A DNA stretch of 64,000 nt from Viridibacillus sp050278625. Lineage in GTDB: Bacteria; Bacillota; Bacilli; Bacillales_A; Planococcaceae. Shown here in pieces: positions 51,537 through 60,833 of this stretch. The translations under genes and the position numbers were made by a program. The notes under the pieces were generated by a model. The model was not told the origin of the DNA. It ran no database searches and saw only the letters and a program-made list of their open reading frames with translations. The DNA lies in the NCBI RefSeq assembly GCF_050278625.1, contig NZ_JBNNTI010000012.1:28613-92612 (forward strand), given 5' to 3'. How positions within the stretch are numbered: the stretch's first letter is position 1; each line of letters opens with the position of its first letter.

Positions 51537-52064
51537 TCAACACTTTTTAATCCACTTTCGATAATGGAGAGCAACAATCATCCCTAGCATCGGGATAAGT
51601 AAAACATATGAACAAATAAATAGCCAGGTTCCTATTTGTTGAAAAGGACTATTTGTAAAGGTCATGATTGCCCAGAATAATATTGCAATTAATGCAACAG
51701 AAATGGTAGAAATATTGACTGGCCTTGCTAAACGTGCAAGTTTATCAATATTTGATTCAACATCACTGTAAATTGATTTTGTATTAGGGCTAGCTTTAAA
51801 AATGTGCATTTCATAACTTGAGCATACATGTGTCCAACCTGCTATAGAGAATAATTCAAAATATTCCTCTTGTTCACCCTTGTCTAGCTTACGATAATCA
51901 ATACTATACTGTACTTCCTCTGGTTGCTTCTTTTCTAAAGTATAACCGAGTGTTGCAAAACTACTTAAATGCCATCCTTTACTCGCTTTTTTCTGTAGTT
52001 TTCTCATATCTTTTTGCTCAGAAAAAGCTAATCCTCCAGACATCATATATTTCGTCTTCGTCAT
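51537..52064 (-). CDS. DUF2812-family membrane protein
   Basis: 175 residues. The N-terminal soluble domain (MRKLQKKASKGWHLSSFATL GYTLEK, then QYSIDYRKLDKGEQEEYFEL and AGWTHVCSSYEMHIFKA) is the DUF2812 signature; two C-terminal membrane helices follow (about 117-137 and 144-166). DUF2812 proteins are nearly always encoded with a PadR regulator, as here (two bases between genes). They are thought to be membrane regulators or partners controlled by that repressor; function unknown. Confidence 0.88.
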   Translation of the reverse strand: MTKTKYMMSGGLAFSEQKDMRKLQKKASKGWHLSSFATLGYTLEKKQPEEVQYSIDYRKLDKGEQEEYFELFSIAGWTHVCSSYEMHIFKASPNTKSIYSDVESNIDKLARLARPVNISTISVALIAILFWAIMTFTNSPFQQIGTWLFICSYVLLIPMLGMIVALHYRKWIKKC

Positions 52065-52066
52065 AC

Positions 52067-52381
52067 TTACTCCCCCTTTATTAGTTCTTTTTCCGCTAAC
52101 GTAATCATTATTTTACGTCGTTCAATATCTTTCCCTAATACAATTCTCCCTTTTTCTGTAAGTATATATACTTTACGGCGAGAGTCTGATGCGTCATGTA
52201 ACATTATAAATTCTTCGACTAATAACTTTTTTATAATCGTATATAAAGTAGCTGGTCCAATGACAAATGCACCATTTGTTGTTTCCTCCACTAAGCTCAT
52301 CACTGCATAGCCATGCTTTGGTTTGGCAAATGCTGCCATAATATAGAAAACAGGATCTGTTAATAGTTCTAATGACTTCAA
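52067..52381 (-). CDS. PadR-family transcriptional regulator
   Basis: 104 residues, standard for short PadR proteins. Winged-helix blocks are FYIMAAFAKPKHGYAVMSLV, GPATLYTIIKKLLVEEFI and RRKVYILTEKGRIVLGKDIE. The start is TTG 52381, five bases after GGAGGTG; the longer frame from 52510 runs through the operator and is non-coding. Two 15-base sites in inverted orientation lie just upstream (52399-52443), so autorepression of padR-DUF2812 is expected. Confidence 0.9.
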   Translation of the reverse strand: MKSLELLTDPVFYIMAAFAKPKHGYAVMSLVEETTNGAFVIGPATLYTIIKKLLVEEFIMLHDASDSRRKVYILTEKGRIVLGKDIERRKIMITLAEKELIKGE

Positions 52382-52398
52382 TTTAGCACCTCCATATA

Positions 52399-52443
52399 TA
52401 TCACTTATTGATACATCTAAAAGTAATATATCAATAAGTGATA
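52399..52443. promoter_or_regulatory. Paired PadR operator
   Basis: TATCACTTATTGATA (52399-52413) and its exact complement TATCAATAAGTGATA (52429-52443) are separated by 15 bases, directly before the padR ribosome site. Confidence 0.75.
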
Positions 52444-52534
52444 CAAAAAGCAACCTCAAGATGAGATTGCTTTTTATAATGAAAATTAAATTTCTCGTAC
52501 GTTTATTCAATTTATGAAAGAATTATAGTATGTC

Positions 52535-53968
52535 TCAATTGAGTTCAATATTTTTTATACTACTTAACAATATAGCTAATCCCTCTTGTAATTCAGCCAA
52601 AGAAGCATATGCATATGAAAAACGAATATGGTGCATATCATTGGAATCATAAATATAACCAGGATTGATAAGAACCTTTTGCTTTAAAAGCTTTAAAAAC
52701 CATGCTTTATTAACTATAGGTTCATTGAAGCGAAGCCAAATATAAAAACCTCCTTTTGGCTTCTCCCACGTCGCAACTCCTTTAAATTCCTTTTCTAATA
52801 TACCTTCAATGAAAGCTGAACGCTGTTGTAATTGTTGACGCAATTGCACGACATGCTGATCATATATACCAGTCTCGAGCCAGTGTGCGACGATTTCTTG
52901 TGAAAAAGCACTAGAGCCGTAATCAGTTTGCATTTTAATATCAGCCAACCGATTAATAACCGGTTCGGGTGCGACTACCCAGCCAATTCTCAGTCCAGGA
53001 CTTAATGTTTTCGATACGCTGCCTAAGTATAAAACTTGTCCAGACCTATCAAATGACTTTAAGGCAGGGACAGGATTCTCAAACAGTAATTCTTCATATA
53101 CATTATCTTCTATGATTGGAATTTGTAGTTCGCTACATATGTCCAATAATCGATGACGCTCTTTAACTGACATAATTCGCCCTGTTGGATTATGTAAAGT
53201 TGGTACTGTATAAAAAAGTGATTGTCTTTTCCCTTTTAACGATTTTAATGTCTCTTCTAAACGTTCATTTCTTTGTACTGACACCATCTGCATTCCAGCA
53301 GATTGAAATGGGTGGACAGAATTTAAGTAAGATGGATGCTCTTGAAAAATAATCGATTGCTGTTCAAGTAAACCAACTGAAATTAACTGAAGAGCTTGTA
53401 GTGCACCAGAAACGATTAAAATACTTTCAGGTGATGCTTGAATGCCCTGTTTCCCCAAATATTTACTTAATGCTATTCTCAATCTTTTACTCCCTTTCGG
53501 TTCTGAATAACCTATATCTCGTGCATTTAGAGTCATGGATTGAAGGGATTCTTCTAGCAAAGTCGTTGGCAATAAATCGGGAGACAATTCTCCAGTACCT
53601 AAACGTATCATAGACTCATCTTGCTCATACTCATTAATCAGTTGAATAGTATGATAATTAGGCTTATGAATACTACTTTGAATATGCTTTTGCCAATTAG
53701 GCTGTGATTTGTTTAGTAAGACATTCCAGCTATTATTTGCAACAAAAGTTCCTCCGCCTATCTTCGTTTCAAGTAACCCCTCGGCCTTTAATTCATCTAT
53801 TACTTGAATGATCGTACTGCGATTCACTTCTAACATTTCAGCTAACTTTCGTTGGGGTGGAAGCTTCATCCCTATTGTCCATTCACCTTGTTGTATAAGA
53901 GAAGTCATCCAATCAACCATTTGGTTATGCAGTGATAGTTGTGAAAGTCGTTTTGGTTTCCATTGCAA
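52535..53968 (-). CDS. MocR/PdxR-type regulator (GntR helix-turn-helix plus aminotransferase domain)
   Basis: 477 residues. GntR winged helix at residues about 10-75 (GMKLPPQRKLAEMLEVNRST), then a fold-type I aminotransferase domain with NPTGRIMS, IIEDNVYEELLF (cofactor Asp) and the PLP Lys in LYLGSVSKTLSPGLRIGW. Such regulators sense PLP or amino acids and control metabolic or export genes. It is divergent from the LysE-type exporter, with an inverted repeat in the shared gap, so that exporter is the likely target. Start ATG 53968 follows GAGGAGG. Confidence 0.92.
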   Translation of the reverse strand: MQWKPKRLSQLSLHNQMVDWMTSLIQQGEWTIGMKLPPQRKLAEMLEVNRSTIIQVIDELKAEGLLETKIGGGTFVANNSWNVLLNKSQPNWQKHIQSSIHKPNYHTIQLINEYEQDESMIRLGTGELSPDLLPTTLLEESLQSMTLNARDIGYSEPKGSKRLRIALSKYLGKQGIQASPESILIVSGALQALQLISVGLLEQQSIIFQEHPSYLNSVHPFQSAGMQMVSVQRNERLEETLKSLKGKRQSLFYTVPTLHNPTGRIMSVKERHRLLDICSELQIPIIEDNVYEELLFENPVPALKSFDRSGQVLYLGSVSKTLSPGLRIGWVVAPEPVINRLADIKMQTDYGSSAFSQEIVAHWLETGIYDQHVVQLRQQLQQRSAFIEGILEKEFKGVATWEKPKGGFYIWLRFNEPIVNKAWFLKLLKQKVLINPGYIYDSNDMHHIRFSYAYASLAELQEGLAILLSSIKNIELN

Positions 53969-53989
53969 ATTAATCTTCCTCCTCTTAAA

Positions 53990-54014
53990 ATTGGTTGTTT
54001 AAAAACCAACCAAT
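53990..54014. promoter_or_regulatory. Inverted repeat between mocR and lysE
   Basis: ATTGGTTG (53990-53997), nine bases, CAACCAAT (54007-54014), in the 104-base gap between the divergent genes; candidate MocR operator. A further half-site-like CAATTGGATG follows. Confidence 0.65.
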
Positions 54015-54072
54015 TGGATGTTTTCTTTTAGTTGTAACATAGGTAACTTTGTAATGGAAGGGAGTTTTTTAT

Positions 54073-54675
54073 ATGGAAGCTATATTACATGGATTTTTAC
54101 TAGCATTTGGACTTATTTTACCGCTAGGTGTACAAAACGTCTTTATTTTCTCACAAGGTGCCTCTCAACCAAATTTATTGAAGGCACTACCAGCAACGGT
54201 TGCTGCTTCTTTGAGTGACACTTTGCTTATTTTACTCTCTGTATTTGGCTTATCTGCCATCGTGTTGCAATTTGAATGGTTACGCTTAGGATTAATAAGT
54301 GTTGGAATCATATTTTTACTCTATATGGGCTATTCCATTTGGACTTCAAAACCAGCAACAATTGAGACAGGAAAAAACTTAACGATGAAGAAACAAATCT
54401 TCTTTGCATTATCAGTGTCACTATTAAACCCACATGCTATTTTAGATACAGTTGGTGTAATCGGAACTAGCGCACTGCGATACGCTGGTATGGAACAAAT
54501 TATTTTTACTTTTTCTTGTATTGCCGTATCTTGGTGTTGGTTTATCGGCCTTACATTAGCGGGAGCAACGATGAAAAAACTTGATAGTTCTGGTACACTG
54601 ATGAACCTTTTCAATAAATGCTCGAGTATCTTTATTTGGTGTACGGCTTTGTTCTTATTTAAAGGTATGTTTTAA
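54073..54675 (+). CDS. LysE-family amino acid exporter
   Basis: 200 residues, six membrane helices. The family start FLLAFGLILPLGVQNVFIFS QGAS is clear, and SVSLLNPHAILDTVGVIGTS carries the conserved NPHA block. LysE/ArgO-type proteins export lysine, arginine or other amino acids to prevent overload. Divergent MocR regulator next door suggests amino-acid-responsive control. ATG 54073 follows GGAAGGGAG. No partner gene downstream. Confidence 0.92.
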   Translation: MEAILHGFLLAFGLILPLGVQNVFIFSQGASQPNLLKALPATVAASLSDTLLILLSVFGLSAIVLQFEWLRLGLISVGIIFLLYMGYSIWTSKPATIETGKNLTMKKQIFFALSVSLLNPHAILDTVGVIGTSALRYAGMEQIIFTFSCIAVSWCWFIGLTLAGATMKKLDSSGTLMNLFNKCSSIFIWCTALFLFKGMF

Positions 54676-54914
54676 ATGATTGAACACTAATTTTTTTCGC
54701 ATTATTGATTAATTATTCTATCAACTATAAACTAAAAGAACACTAGAGTGGTTATAGAAATCCTATTCAAAAAGAAAAAGCTTTGTATATTGTTAAATCC
54801 GAGGAATATCTTATATAGTCGGAGAGCATTTTTAGAAAAAGGATACTTAAAAACACACACCTTCACGACTTATGCTGTGAATTAATTTCTTTTAATTGAA
54901 AGGCGGAATTTGTA

Positions 54915-56243
54915 TTGTCAATTAAAGATAAAGATTCTAGAGCTTTGAATAACCAAGCACCTTGGTTACAGAGTTATATTGATTCTCCAGAAAAACAGCG
55001 GCAATTGTATAAGCGAACATTATTCATAATTGTCATGTCACAAATATTTGGAGGTGCAGGGCTTGCTGCAGGAGTAACTGTAGGGTCACTTCTAGCTCAA
55101 GATATGCTGGGAACAGATAGTTTTGCAGGATTGCCTGTAGCATTCCTAACTTTAGGTTCAGCAAGTGCTGCGTTAATTGTTGGGCGTCTCACTCAACGTT
55201 TTGGGCGTCGTATGGGTCTCACAACTGGCTTTTTAGCGGGAGCTATTGGGGCAATAGGGGTAATACTAGCTGCCGCAACAAATAACATTATTCTTCTCTT
55301 TGCTTCTCTACTAATTTATGGTGCAGGAACAGCGACTAACTTGCAAGCCCGATATGCAGGGACAGACTTGGCAAATTCTACTCAACGAGCAACCGCAGTT
55401 AGTATTGCCATGGTTTCAACAACTTTCGGTGCTGTTGCAGGACCAAATTTAGTTAGCGTAATGGGTGGATTGGCTATATCAATAGGTATACCACCATTAG
55501 CTGGACCGTTTATACTCGGTGCGGTGGCCTTTACTATTGCTGGCTTAGTACTACTTATTTTTCTTCGCCCAGATCCCTTCATTGTGGCCAAAGCAATTGC
55601 AGAAGCTAAGGAAACTAATATTAGTAATAATTTAAATTCAGATTCTACTACTCAAGCAGTGAATAAGCGTGGCATAGTAGTTGGAGCTACAATAATGGTC
55701 TTAACACAAGTAGTCATGGTATCAATAATGACTATGACTCCAATACATATGGGACATCATGGTCACGGTTTGAATGCGATAGGTTTGGTAATTGGCTTTC
55801 ATATTGGAGCAATGTATCTCCCCTCTCTCTTAACTGGTGTACTAGTAGATAAAATGGGACGTATCACTATGGCTATTGCTGCTGGTGCCACACTACTAAC
55901 ATCTGGTATTTTAGCAGCTTTAACACCTGGAGATTCGGTGCCATTTTTAATACTTGCGCTTGTTTTACTTGGCATGGGGTGGAACTTCGGTTTTATTAGT
56001 GGAACAGCACTTATTGTAGACGCCACTAGCATTACTACTCGTGCAAAAACGCAAGGGACAGTGGACGTTTTAATTGCCTTATCAGGAGCATCTGCCGGAG
56101 TATTGTCTGGCATGGTCGTAGCAAATTCTAGTTATGCTACACTTTCCATTGTAGGAAGCATTCTTTCACTTTTACTGATCCCAGTTGTAGTTTGGTCACG
56201 TAGTAAACCGAAAAAGCAAATATTAATAAGTTCAGAAGAGTAG
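54915..56243 (+). CDS. Major facilitator superfamily transporter
   Basis: 442 residues with 12 membrane helices and a long central loop (about residues 225-250). The MFS loop 2-3 motif is GRLTQRFGRRMGLTTGFLAG and its repeat in the second half is GVLVDKMGRITMAIAAG. MxxxH-rich segment MTPIHMGHHGHGLNAIG lies on the extracytoplasmic side and could bind metal. Probably an exporter of drugs or metabolites; substrate unknown. TTG 54915 is the start, eight bases after AAAGGCGG; the next gene has the same AGGCGGAATT leader motif. Confidence 0.85.
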   Translation: MSIKDKDSRALNNQAPWLQSYIDSPEKQRQLYKRTLFIIVMSQIFGGAGLAAGVTVGSLLAQDMLGTDSFAGLPVAFLTLGSASAALIVGRLTQRFGRRMGLTTGFLAGAIGAIGVILAAATNNIILLFASLLIYGAGTATNLQARYAGTDLANSTQRATAVSIAMVSTTFGAVAGPNLVSVMGGLAISIGIPPLAGPFILGAVAFTIAGLVLLIFLRPDPFIVAKAIAEAKETNISNNLNSDSTTQAVNKRGIVVGATIMVLTQVVMVSIMTMTPIHMGHHGHGLNAIGLVIGFHIGAMYLPSLLTGVLVDKMGRITMAIAAGATLLTSGILAALTPGDSVPFLILALVLLGMGWNFGFISGTALIVDATSITTRAKTQGTVDVLIALSGASAGVLSGMVVANSSYATLSIVGSILSLLLIPVVVWSRSKPKKQILISSEE

Positions 56244-56416
56244 ACTCTGCAATTGGTTAATTCCTACCAGGCGGCACAGCGGTCGTACAGGCCCGTACTT
56301 CCAAATAGATAGAATATATCACATTTAGTTGAAAAAAATTTATTTATCCCGATATTAAGATAGTATCATTAAATTATTGGTATAAATTTAAAAAATTAGG
56401 AGGCGGAATTGGTATT

Positions 56417-56902
56417 ATGATATCTATGAGAAGTACAAGCAGTCACTATTTACTGAATCGAGAAGCATATAGGCACAGTAATTTTTCTGAACAAAATACT
56501 GGCAACATTTATAAAAGTAACTCTAAAATTACTCAAGAAGCACTAAAAAATATAAATAAGGGTTTAAAACTATCCTCAGAGCAAATTGAAGTATTAAAAA
56601 ATGCTTCAAAAAATGGATCATTGACTCCTTTCTTGAAGGGAATGGGTCCATCGGGGATGCAAAATTTGCGTGAATTACAAGACACAATTTATAATGCAAA
56701 GAAAGCAAACACGACTCTTGGTGGGGATAAAAGTAAAAAACTATCCTCTAATCAAATTAAAATGTTAAAAAGTGCTTCAAGAAGTGAATTATTGACTCCC
56801 TTCTTGAAAGGAATGGGGTCTTTAGGTATGCTTAATTCGCAAGAAAATGTAAGAAATTATAAACTTAACGCAACACTTAATGCTTATAAAAGGTCAATAT
56901 AA
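56417..56902 (+). CDS. Small repeat protein of unknown function
   Basis: 161 residues, or slightly fewer if a later ATG (MRSTSS) is used; GGAGGCGG precedes the start. The core consists of two near-identical units of about 37 residues: KLSSEQIEVLKNASKNGSLT PFLKGMG and KLSSNQIKMLKSASRSELLT PFLKGMG, also obvious at DNA level (56565-56660 and 56733-56828). Each unit predicts a helix-turn-helix-like pair of helices. No signal peptide or membrane segment. A strong terminator follows. No family recognised. Confidence 0.65.
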   Translation: MISMRSTSSHYLLNREAYRHSNFSEQNTGNIYKSNSKITQEALKNINKGLKLSSEQIEVLKNASKNGSLTPFLKGMGPSGMQNLRELQDTIYNAKKANTTLGGDKSKKLSSNQIKMLKSASRSELLTPFLKGMGSLGMLNSQENVRNYKLNATLNAYKRSI

Positions 56903-56911
56903 AATAATAAA

Positions 56912-56952
56912 AACAATGTTGCATTATTAAAACTAACAATTGCAACATTGTT
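56912..56952 (+). terminator. Terminator of the repeat-protein gene
   Basis: AACAATGTTGCA / TGCAACATTGTT stem followed by TTTTATTT, about ten bases after the stop. Confidence 0.88.
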
Positions 56953-57151
56953 TTTTATTTAGTATTTATCTTTGTATACATATATGTAATGAAACAAACC
57001 TAATTAGCGTTGAATAAAAAAATAAATATTAAGTCTTAATTTCAGCGTCAGGCGCTTTTTTTACTTGTAAACAACCCGTTTATTGTAATCTAATCCCCCT
57101 TTTTTAGTTGAGTATGTTAAAATATTTTTTCTGCGTCTTCTTTATTGATTA

Positions 57152-57647
57152 TTATTGAAAATCTAATGCTACTACATAGATACAACTTCCCTCTTCCCAT
57201 GTAGCTAAGATTTCGTATATCTTTTGCCCTTTTTCTTTTGCATCTTCAAAATTTTCATAACTGGCATTCATTTTACTATCTTTGTCCAAGACTCTTATTT
57301 CATATGTAACTGGTTCTTTTTTAAAACTTAATTTTACAGGCTCATTTAGATCGACGCTAATGGCATTATCAACATTAATTAATTGGGTTGAAGGTAAAGA
57401 TTCTGCTTCTACACCCACTGTTCCCCCTGTTTTAGTATCTAAATAACTCCAATTATATCCACCTGGTTGAGCATTAACTGTTTTTTTACCTATTGAGATA
57501 GCTAAAGCTGGGTTTTTCAAATTGTGATTGTACACTCGTATTTAAATTACTAGGTTGTTCTTTCTTCCCCTCAATTGTATTTCCACATCCTACTAATAAA
57601 ACAATTAAAACCAATATTAAACTTTTCATATTAAGTTTTTTTATCAA
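57152..57647 (-). pseudogene. Lipoprotein gene split by a frameshift
   Basis: TTG 57647 (ribosome site AGGAGAT) opens MIKKLNMKSLILVLIVLLVG then CGNT: a lipobox LVGC, so a lipoprotein. About 45 codons on, at 57505-57535, the frame changes, and the body (LKNPALAISIGKKTVNAQPG, YNWSYLDTKTGGTVGVEAES, ATWEEGSCIYVVALDFQ) runs to 57152. One base restores a ~165-residue lipoprotein of a type common in Bacillus. A body frame opening with GTG 57535 has no ribosome site. Function unknown. Confidence 0.7.
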
Positions 57648-57778
57648 ATTTTTATCTCCTATATATTGCTACTCTTTAGTATTTGTTTTACCATATCATA
57701 TTGCCATAAATATTCCAAAATTAGTTATTATATTTACACTCAAGTTGGATTTATATCACTGCTTTCATTTTCCCCTCA

Positions 57779-57825
57779 AAAAAATGCCTCAAAAGTCAAG
57801 AATCGACTAATGAGACACCTTTTAA
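57779..57825 (-). terminator. Probable terminator of the YusW-like gene
   Basis: AAATGCCTCA...TGAGACACCTTTT: imperfect stem near the stop at 57832, with a run of T on the minus strand (57776-57783 is A-rich on the plus strand). Confidence 0.5.
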
Positions 57826-57831
57826 AACATC

Positions 57832-58341
57832 TTATTTTGTTTTCTTATATTCTTTCTCTGTTCCATCTGCGAATTTAACTTCAAGTTCAAACGAAGTATA
57901 GTTTTTGTCTAAATCAAAGACAGAAATCACATGGTTGATTACTTCATCATTTGCTGTTTTAGCATCAAATTTCAGTTTCTTAAACATCGGCTCTAATTTA
58001 GCTAATGCTTCGTCACCTTTAAGTTTCACATTATTGCGGTCATCATCCAGTTCTACTTTCACACCTGTTTTTTCATTCTTATAGTCAACCTCATACGATT
58101 CTGTAGATGAATATTCAATGTCTAAAGAAAAATCCGCAAAATGATAAGGTAAATTTTCCGTTGTGTGATTTGTTCCTTCGTGTACATTGTTATTTGTATT
58201 TGTGTCCTTATGCATATTTGTATCAGTTTCTTTTTGTTCAATCGGTGCCTTTTCTGGTACGTCTGTTGCTTTTTCTTTACCACAGCCGTATAACATCCCA
58301 AATAGAAGCGGTATTCCTAGAGCCATTTTCAAATATTTCAT
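57832..58341 (-). CDS. YusW-like lipoprotein
   Basis: 169 residues. Signal segment ALGIPLLFGMLYGC with a lipobox Cys (about residue 20), then an Asp/Asn/His/Thr-rich linker (MHKDTNTNNNVHEGTNH) and a YusW-type domain: PYHFADFSLDIEYSSTESYE, FKKLKFDAKTANDEVINHVI. Anchored to the outer face of the membrane. Function unknown. ATG 58341 follows AAAGGATG. Monocistronic. Confidence 0.82.
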   Translation of the reverse strand: MKYLKMALGIPLLFGMLYGCGKEKATDVPEKAPIEQKETDTNMHKDTNTNNNVHEGTNHTTENLPYHFADFSLDIEYSSTESYEVDYKNEKTGVKVELDDDRNNVKLKGDEALAKLEPMFKKLKFDAKTANDEVINHVISVFDLDKNYTSFELEVKFADGTEKEYKKTK

Positions 58342-58476
58342 TTCATATTCATCCTTTCTATATTTACTTCTCGATTTTTAATATCCCCCATAATATAAAA
58401 ATTAAACTTTTCAAATTATTTCACTTCAAAAAAGATAGCTATAAATAGACTTGTAATATTTTTCACTAAATTTTCT

Positions 58477-59946
58477 TTAATGAAAAGAGTTAAAGTCTTG
58501 ATTTGCTGATTGGTCACTTTGTTGGAAAAGAAACTGGACTGTTTCCTTATCAGAAGCGGTTGGCAAGCGAAATTTTTGTTGATAATCTTCTGCCCCTTTC
58601 CCTGTGATACAAACCCAATCTCCTTTATGAGTATGTTCTAATACCTCTTTAATAGCTAAAGTACGGTCAGAGATGACGTATCCCCCATCACTTAATGTAT
58701 AAAGAACTTGTTCCATTTCTTCATAAGGCACATCATTCAAATCATCTAACGTCAAAATTTGAACATCACTTATTTCTTTAGAAACACTCATCATTTCTCG
58801 TCTTTTTTCCGTATCCCTGTCTCCTCTAAATCCAAAAATGTGAAATACACGATTTGCGCCTTCTTCCCTTGCAGTTTGAAGACAATGATAAAATGCATCT
58901 GCTGTATGTGCATAATCTATCACAACTGTAGCTCCATTAGGGTGATGCAATACTTCAAATCTACCTGGTACACCAGGAAATGTTTCTAATGAAAAAACAA
59001 TTTTGTGTTGTGGAATACCAATCGATAGAGCGGTTAAAAAAGCCATGGCAGCATTAACTAGATTGTGCTTTCCTAAAATATTGAGCCTTAACTCTAGGCT
59101 TTGATTTCCTTCAAAGGCAATTGTTGAAATGCCTGGTTTGTAATTAACGATTTGTAAATCATGATGGTTTTTGTTACCTAGTAAATATATTTTACAACCT
59201 TTATGAGTTAGTTGATCCGCTAGCCTTTTCCCCCAACTATCCAGATGATTGATAATAGCCATTCCATTCGGTTTTAATTGATCGAAGAGACTTGCTTTTA
59301 CAGAAAAATAAGCTTCCATATCACGATGATAATCAAGATGTTCATTATCTAAATTTGTAAATAAACAATAGTCAAACTCCACGCCTTCTACTCGATATTG
59401 AGAAAGGCCATGTGATGAGACTTCCATTATAATAATTTCATCTTCACTCATGGCAAATTGCTTTTGAAGTTCAAGAGCATCGGGGGTAGTATTAATTGAA
59501 GGTAAAACTTTTCCGTTAACAACATTCTGAACGGTACCAAATAAGGCACAGGATTTTCCTGAGGTTTCCAATATATACTTGAGCATATAGGAGGTTGTAG
59601 TTTTACCATTCGTACCTGTAATGCCAATAACAACTTTATTACGAGAGGGATTCCCATAAAACTGACATGCCATTTTAGCAAGTGCTAAACGACTATTAGG
59701 AACTCGAACATAAGGTACCATCAAGTCTTTTATCTCTTTCTCTCCCACCACTACACTTGCTCCTGCCCTAATAGCATCTTCTATGAAGTGATGACCGTCT
59801 ACACGATAACCTGGAATCGCAACAAAAATGTCATTAGGACGTACTAAAGAGGAATTAGTGGCAATCCCTTCGATATCAACATCAATATCAAGGAGGGGAA
59901 AATTCATAGCTTTATCTACATGTTCTAAAAGTATGTTTAATTTCAT
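58477..59946 (-). CDS. murE: MurE-type Mur ligase paralogue outside the dcw cluster
   Basis: 489 residues, three-domain Mur ligase. ATP loop GITGTNGKTTTSYMLKYILE, substrate-domain block VDGHHFIEDAIRAGASVVVG, carbamoylated Lys in YFSVKASLFDQL, and VVIDYAHTADAFYHCLQTAR. MurE adds the third peptide residue to UDP-MurNAc-Ala-Glu. Diaminopimelate enzymes have DNPR at the specificity site; here the aligned segment reads TLDDLNDVPYEE, so neither a DAP motif nor a standard Lys motif is present. No mraY, murD or ftsW nearby. It may serve a modified peptidoglycan or a special Mur-type compound. ATG 59946 follows AGGAGTGA. Confidence 0.85.
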   Translation of the reverse strand: MKLNILLEHVDKAMNFPLLDIDVDIEGIATNSSLVRPNDIFVAIPGYRVDGHHFIEDAIRAGASVVVGEKEIKDLMVPYVRVPNSRLALAKMACQFYGNPSRNKVVIGITGTNGKTTTSYMLKYILETSGKSCALFGTVQNVVNGKVLPSINTTPDALELQKQFAMSEDEIIIMEVSSHGLSQYRVEGVEFDYCLFTNLDNEHLDYHRDMEAYFSVKASLFDQLKPNGMAIINHLDSWGKRLADQLTHKGCKIYLLGNKNHHDLQIVNYKPGISTIAFEGNQSLELRLNILGKHNLVNAAMAFLTALSIGIPQHKIVFSLETFPGVPGRFEVLHHPNGATVVIDYAHTADAFYHCLQTAREEGANRVFHIFGFRGDRDTEKRREMMSVSKEISDVQILTLDDLNDVPYEEMEQVLYTLSDGGYVISDRTLAIKEVLEHTHKGDWVCITGKGAEDYQQKFRLPTASDKETVQFLFQQSDQSANQDFNSFH

Positions 59947-60032
59947 TAAGGCTCACTCCTAGGATGCAAAACGGGTCATTTTTTTAAAAACCTTGCATTT
60001 TATTAATGACCTATAATGAAATATTTATACTA

Positions 60033-60056
60033 AAAAAGATGCTCTTCGAGTGAGCA
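60033..60056 (-). terminator. Small hairpin with T-run
   Basis: Minus strand GTGCTC-ACTCGAA-GAGCAT followed by CTTTTTTAG, about 90 bases upstream of murE. No leftward gene feeds into it now, so it may be the leader attenuator or a leftover. Confidence 0.4.
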
Positions 60057-60392
60057 CCATAAAATAGAATTCATCAAATCTATGCTTTTAAAAACAATAT
60101 AATTATCTAGCTACAGAACATTAATATTAAACTTCGCCATTTTTTAAAAGGAGTATTTAAAAATTAATAAACAACTTGTGGAATTCAAAATTTATATTAT
60201 GTAAACTAAAATCATTTGGCGTGGAGGAGGTTTTGAATACGTCAACTACCTATGATATCTGTACTTTTCGACTTGTAATTCTGAAGTTCCTTATAATTTT
60301 CATGTGAACGATAACGCTCCTTTTTTACGATAATGAAATGATTTTGTACAGATAAGAATTATTGTTTAATATTTTATCTGGAGGTTTTATAC

Positions 60393-60833
60393 TTGCACCT
60401 ACGTGCTGTCATTGATGAATTTGTATTGTATATTGAGATTGAAAAAAATTACTCGGTCAATACGGCCACGAGTTATGAATACGATTTACAGCTCTTCTTA
60501 ACCTTTTTAACGGACCATGGCTGTTCAACCTGTTTAAATGAGATTACCAAGACCCAAGTACGTCGCTTTATCCAATATCTATTAGGATCATTAAATCTAA
60601 AACCTCGTTCGGTAAACCGAAAAATTTCTTCTTTAAAATCGTTCACCAAATATTGTTTAAAAGAACAATACCTTGCTAATGATTTTACGCACGGAATTGA
60701 ATCACCAGAGACAGCTGATAAACTACCTGTCTATATAAGATTAACGGATCTAAAACAACTATTTGCCTTTTTAGAACGAGACCAATCACGTTTTGCGTTA
60801 ATGATTAATCGCTGCGGAATTCCAATCAATTAA
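60393..60833 (+). pseudogene. XerC/XerD-type tyrosine recombinase, truncated after the N-terminal domain
   Basis: TTG 60393 follows GGAGG. 146 residues remain: the SAM-like core-binding domain (FVLYIEIEKNYSVNTATSYE YDLQLFLTFL, SVNRKISSLKSFTKYCLKEQ) and the connector (VYIRLTDLKQLFAFLERDQS RFALMIN). The catalytic domain with its R-K-H-R-Y residues is missing; the frame ends with a short unrelated tail. It cannot recombine DNA. It may be the remains of an integrated element's integrase. Confidence 0.85.

Noticed and set aside
58187..58381. Rightward frame over the YusW-like lipoprotein
   Set aside because: Shadow ORF; the lipobox and YusW domain on the minus strand explain the sequence.
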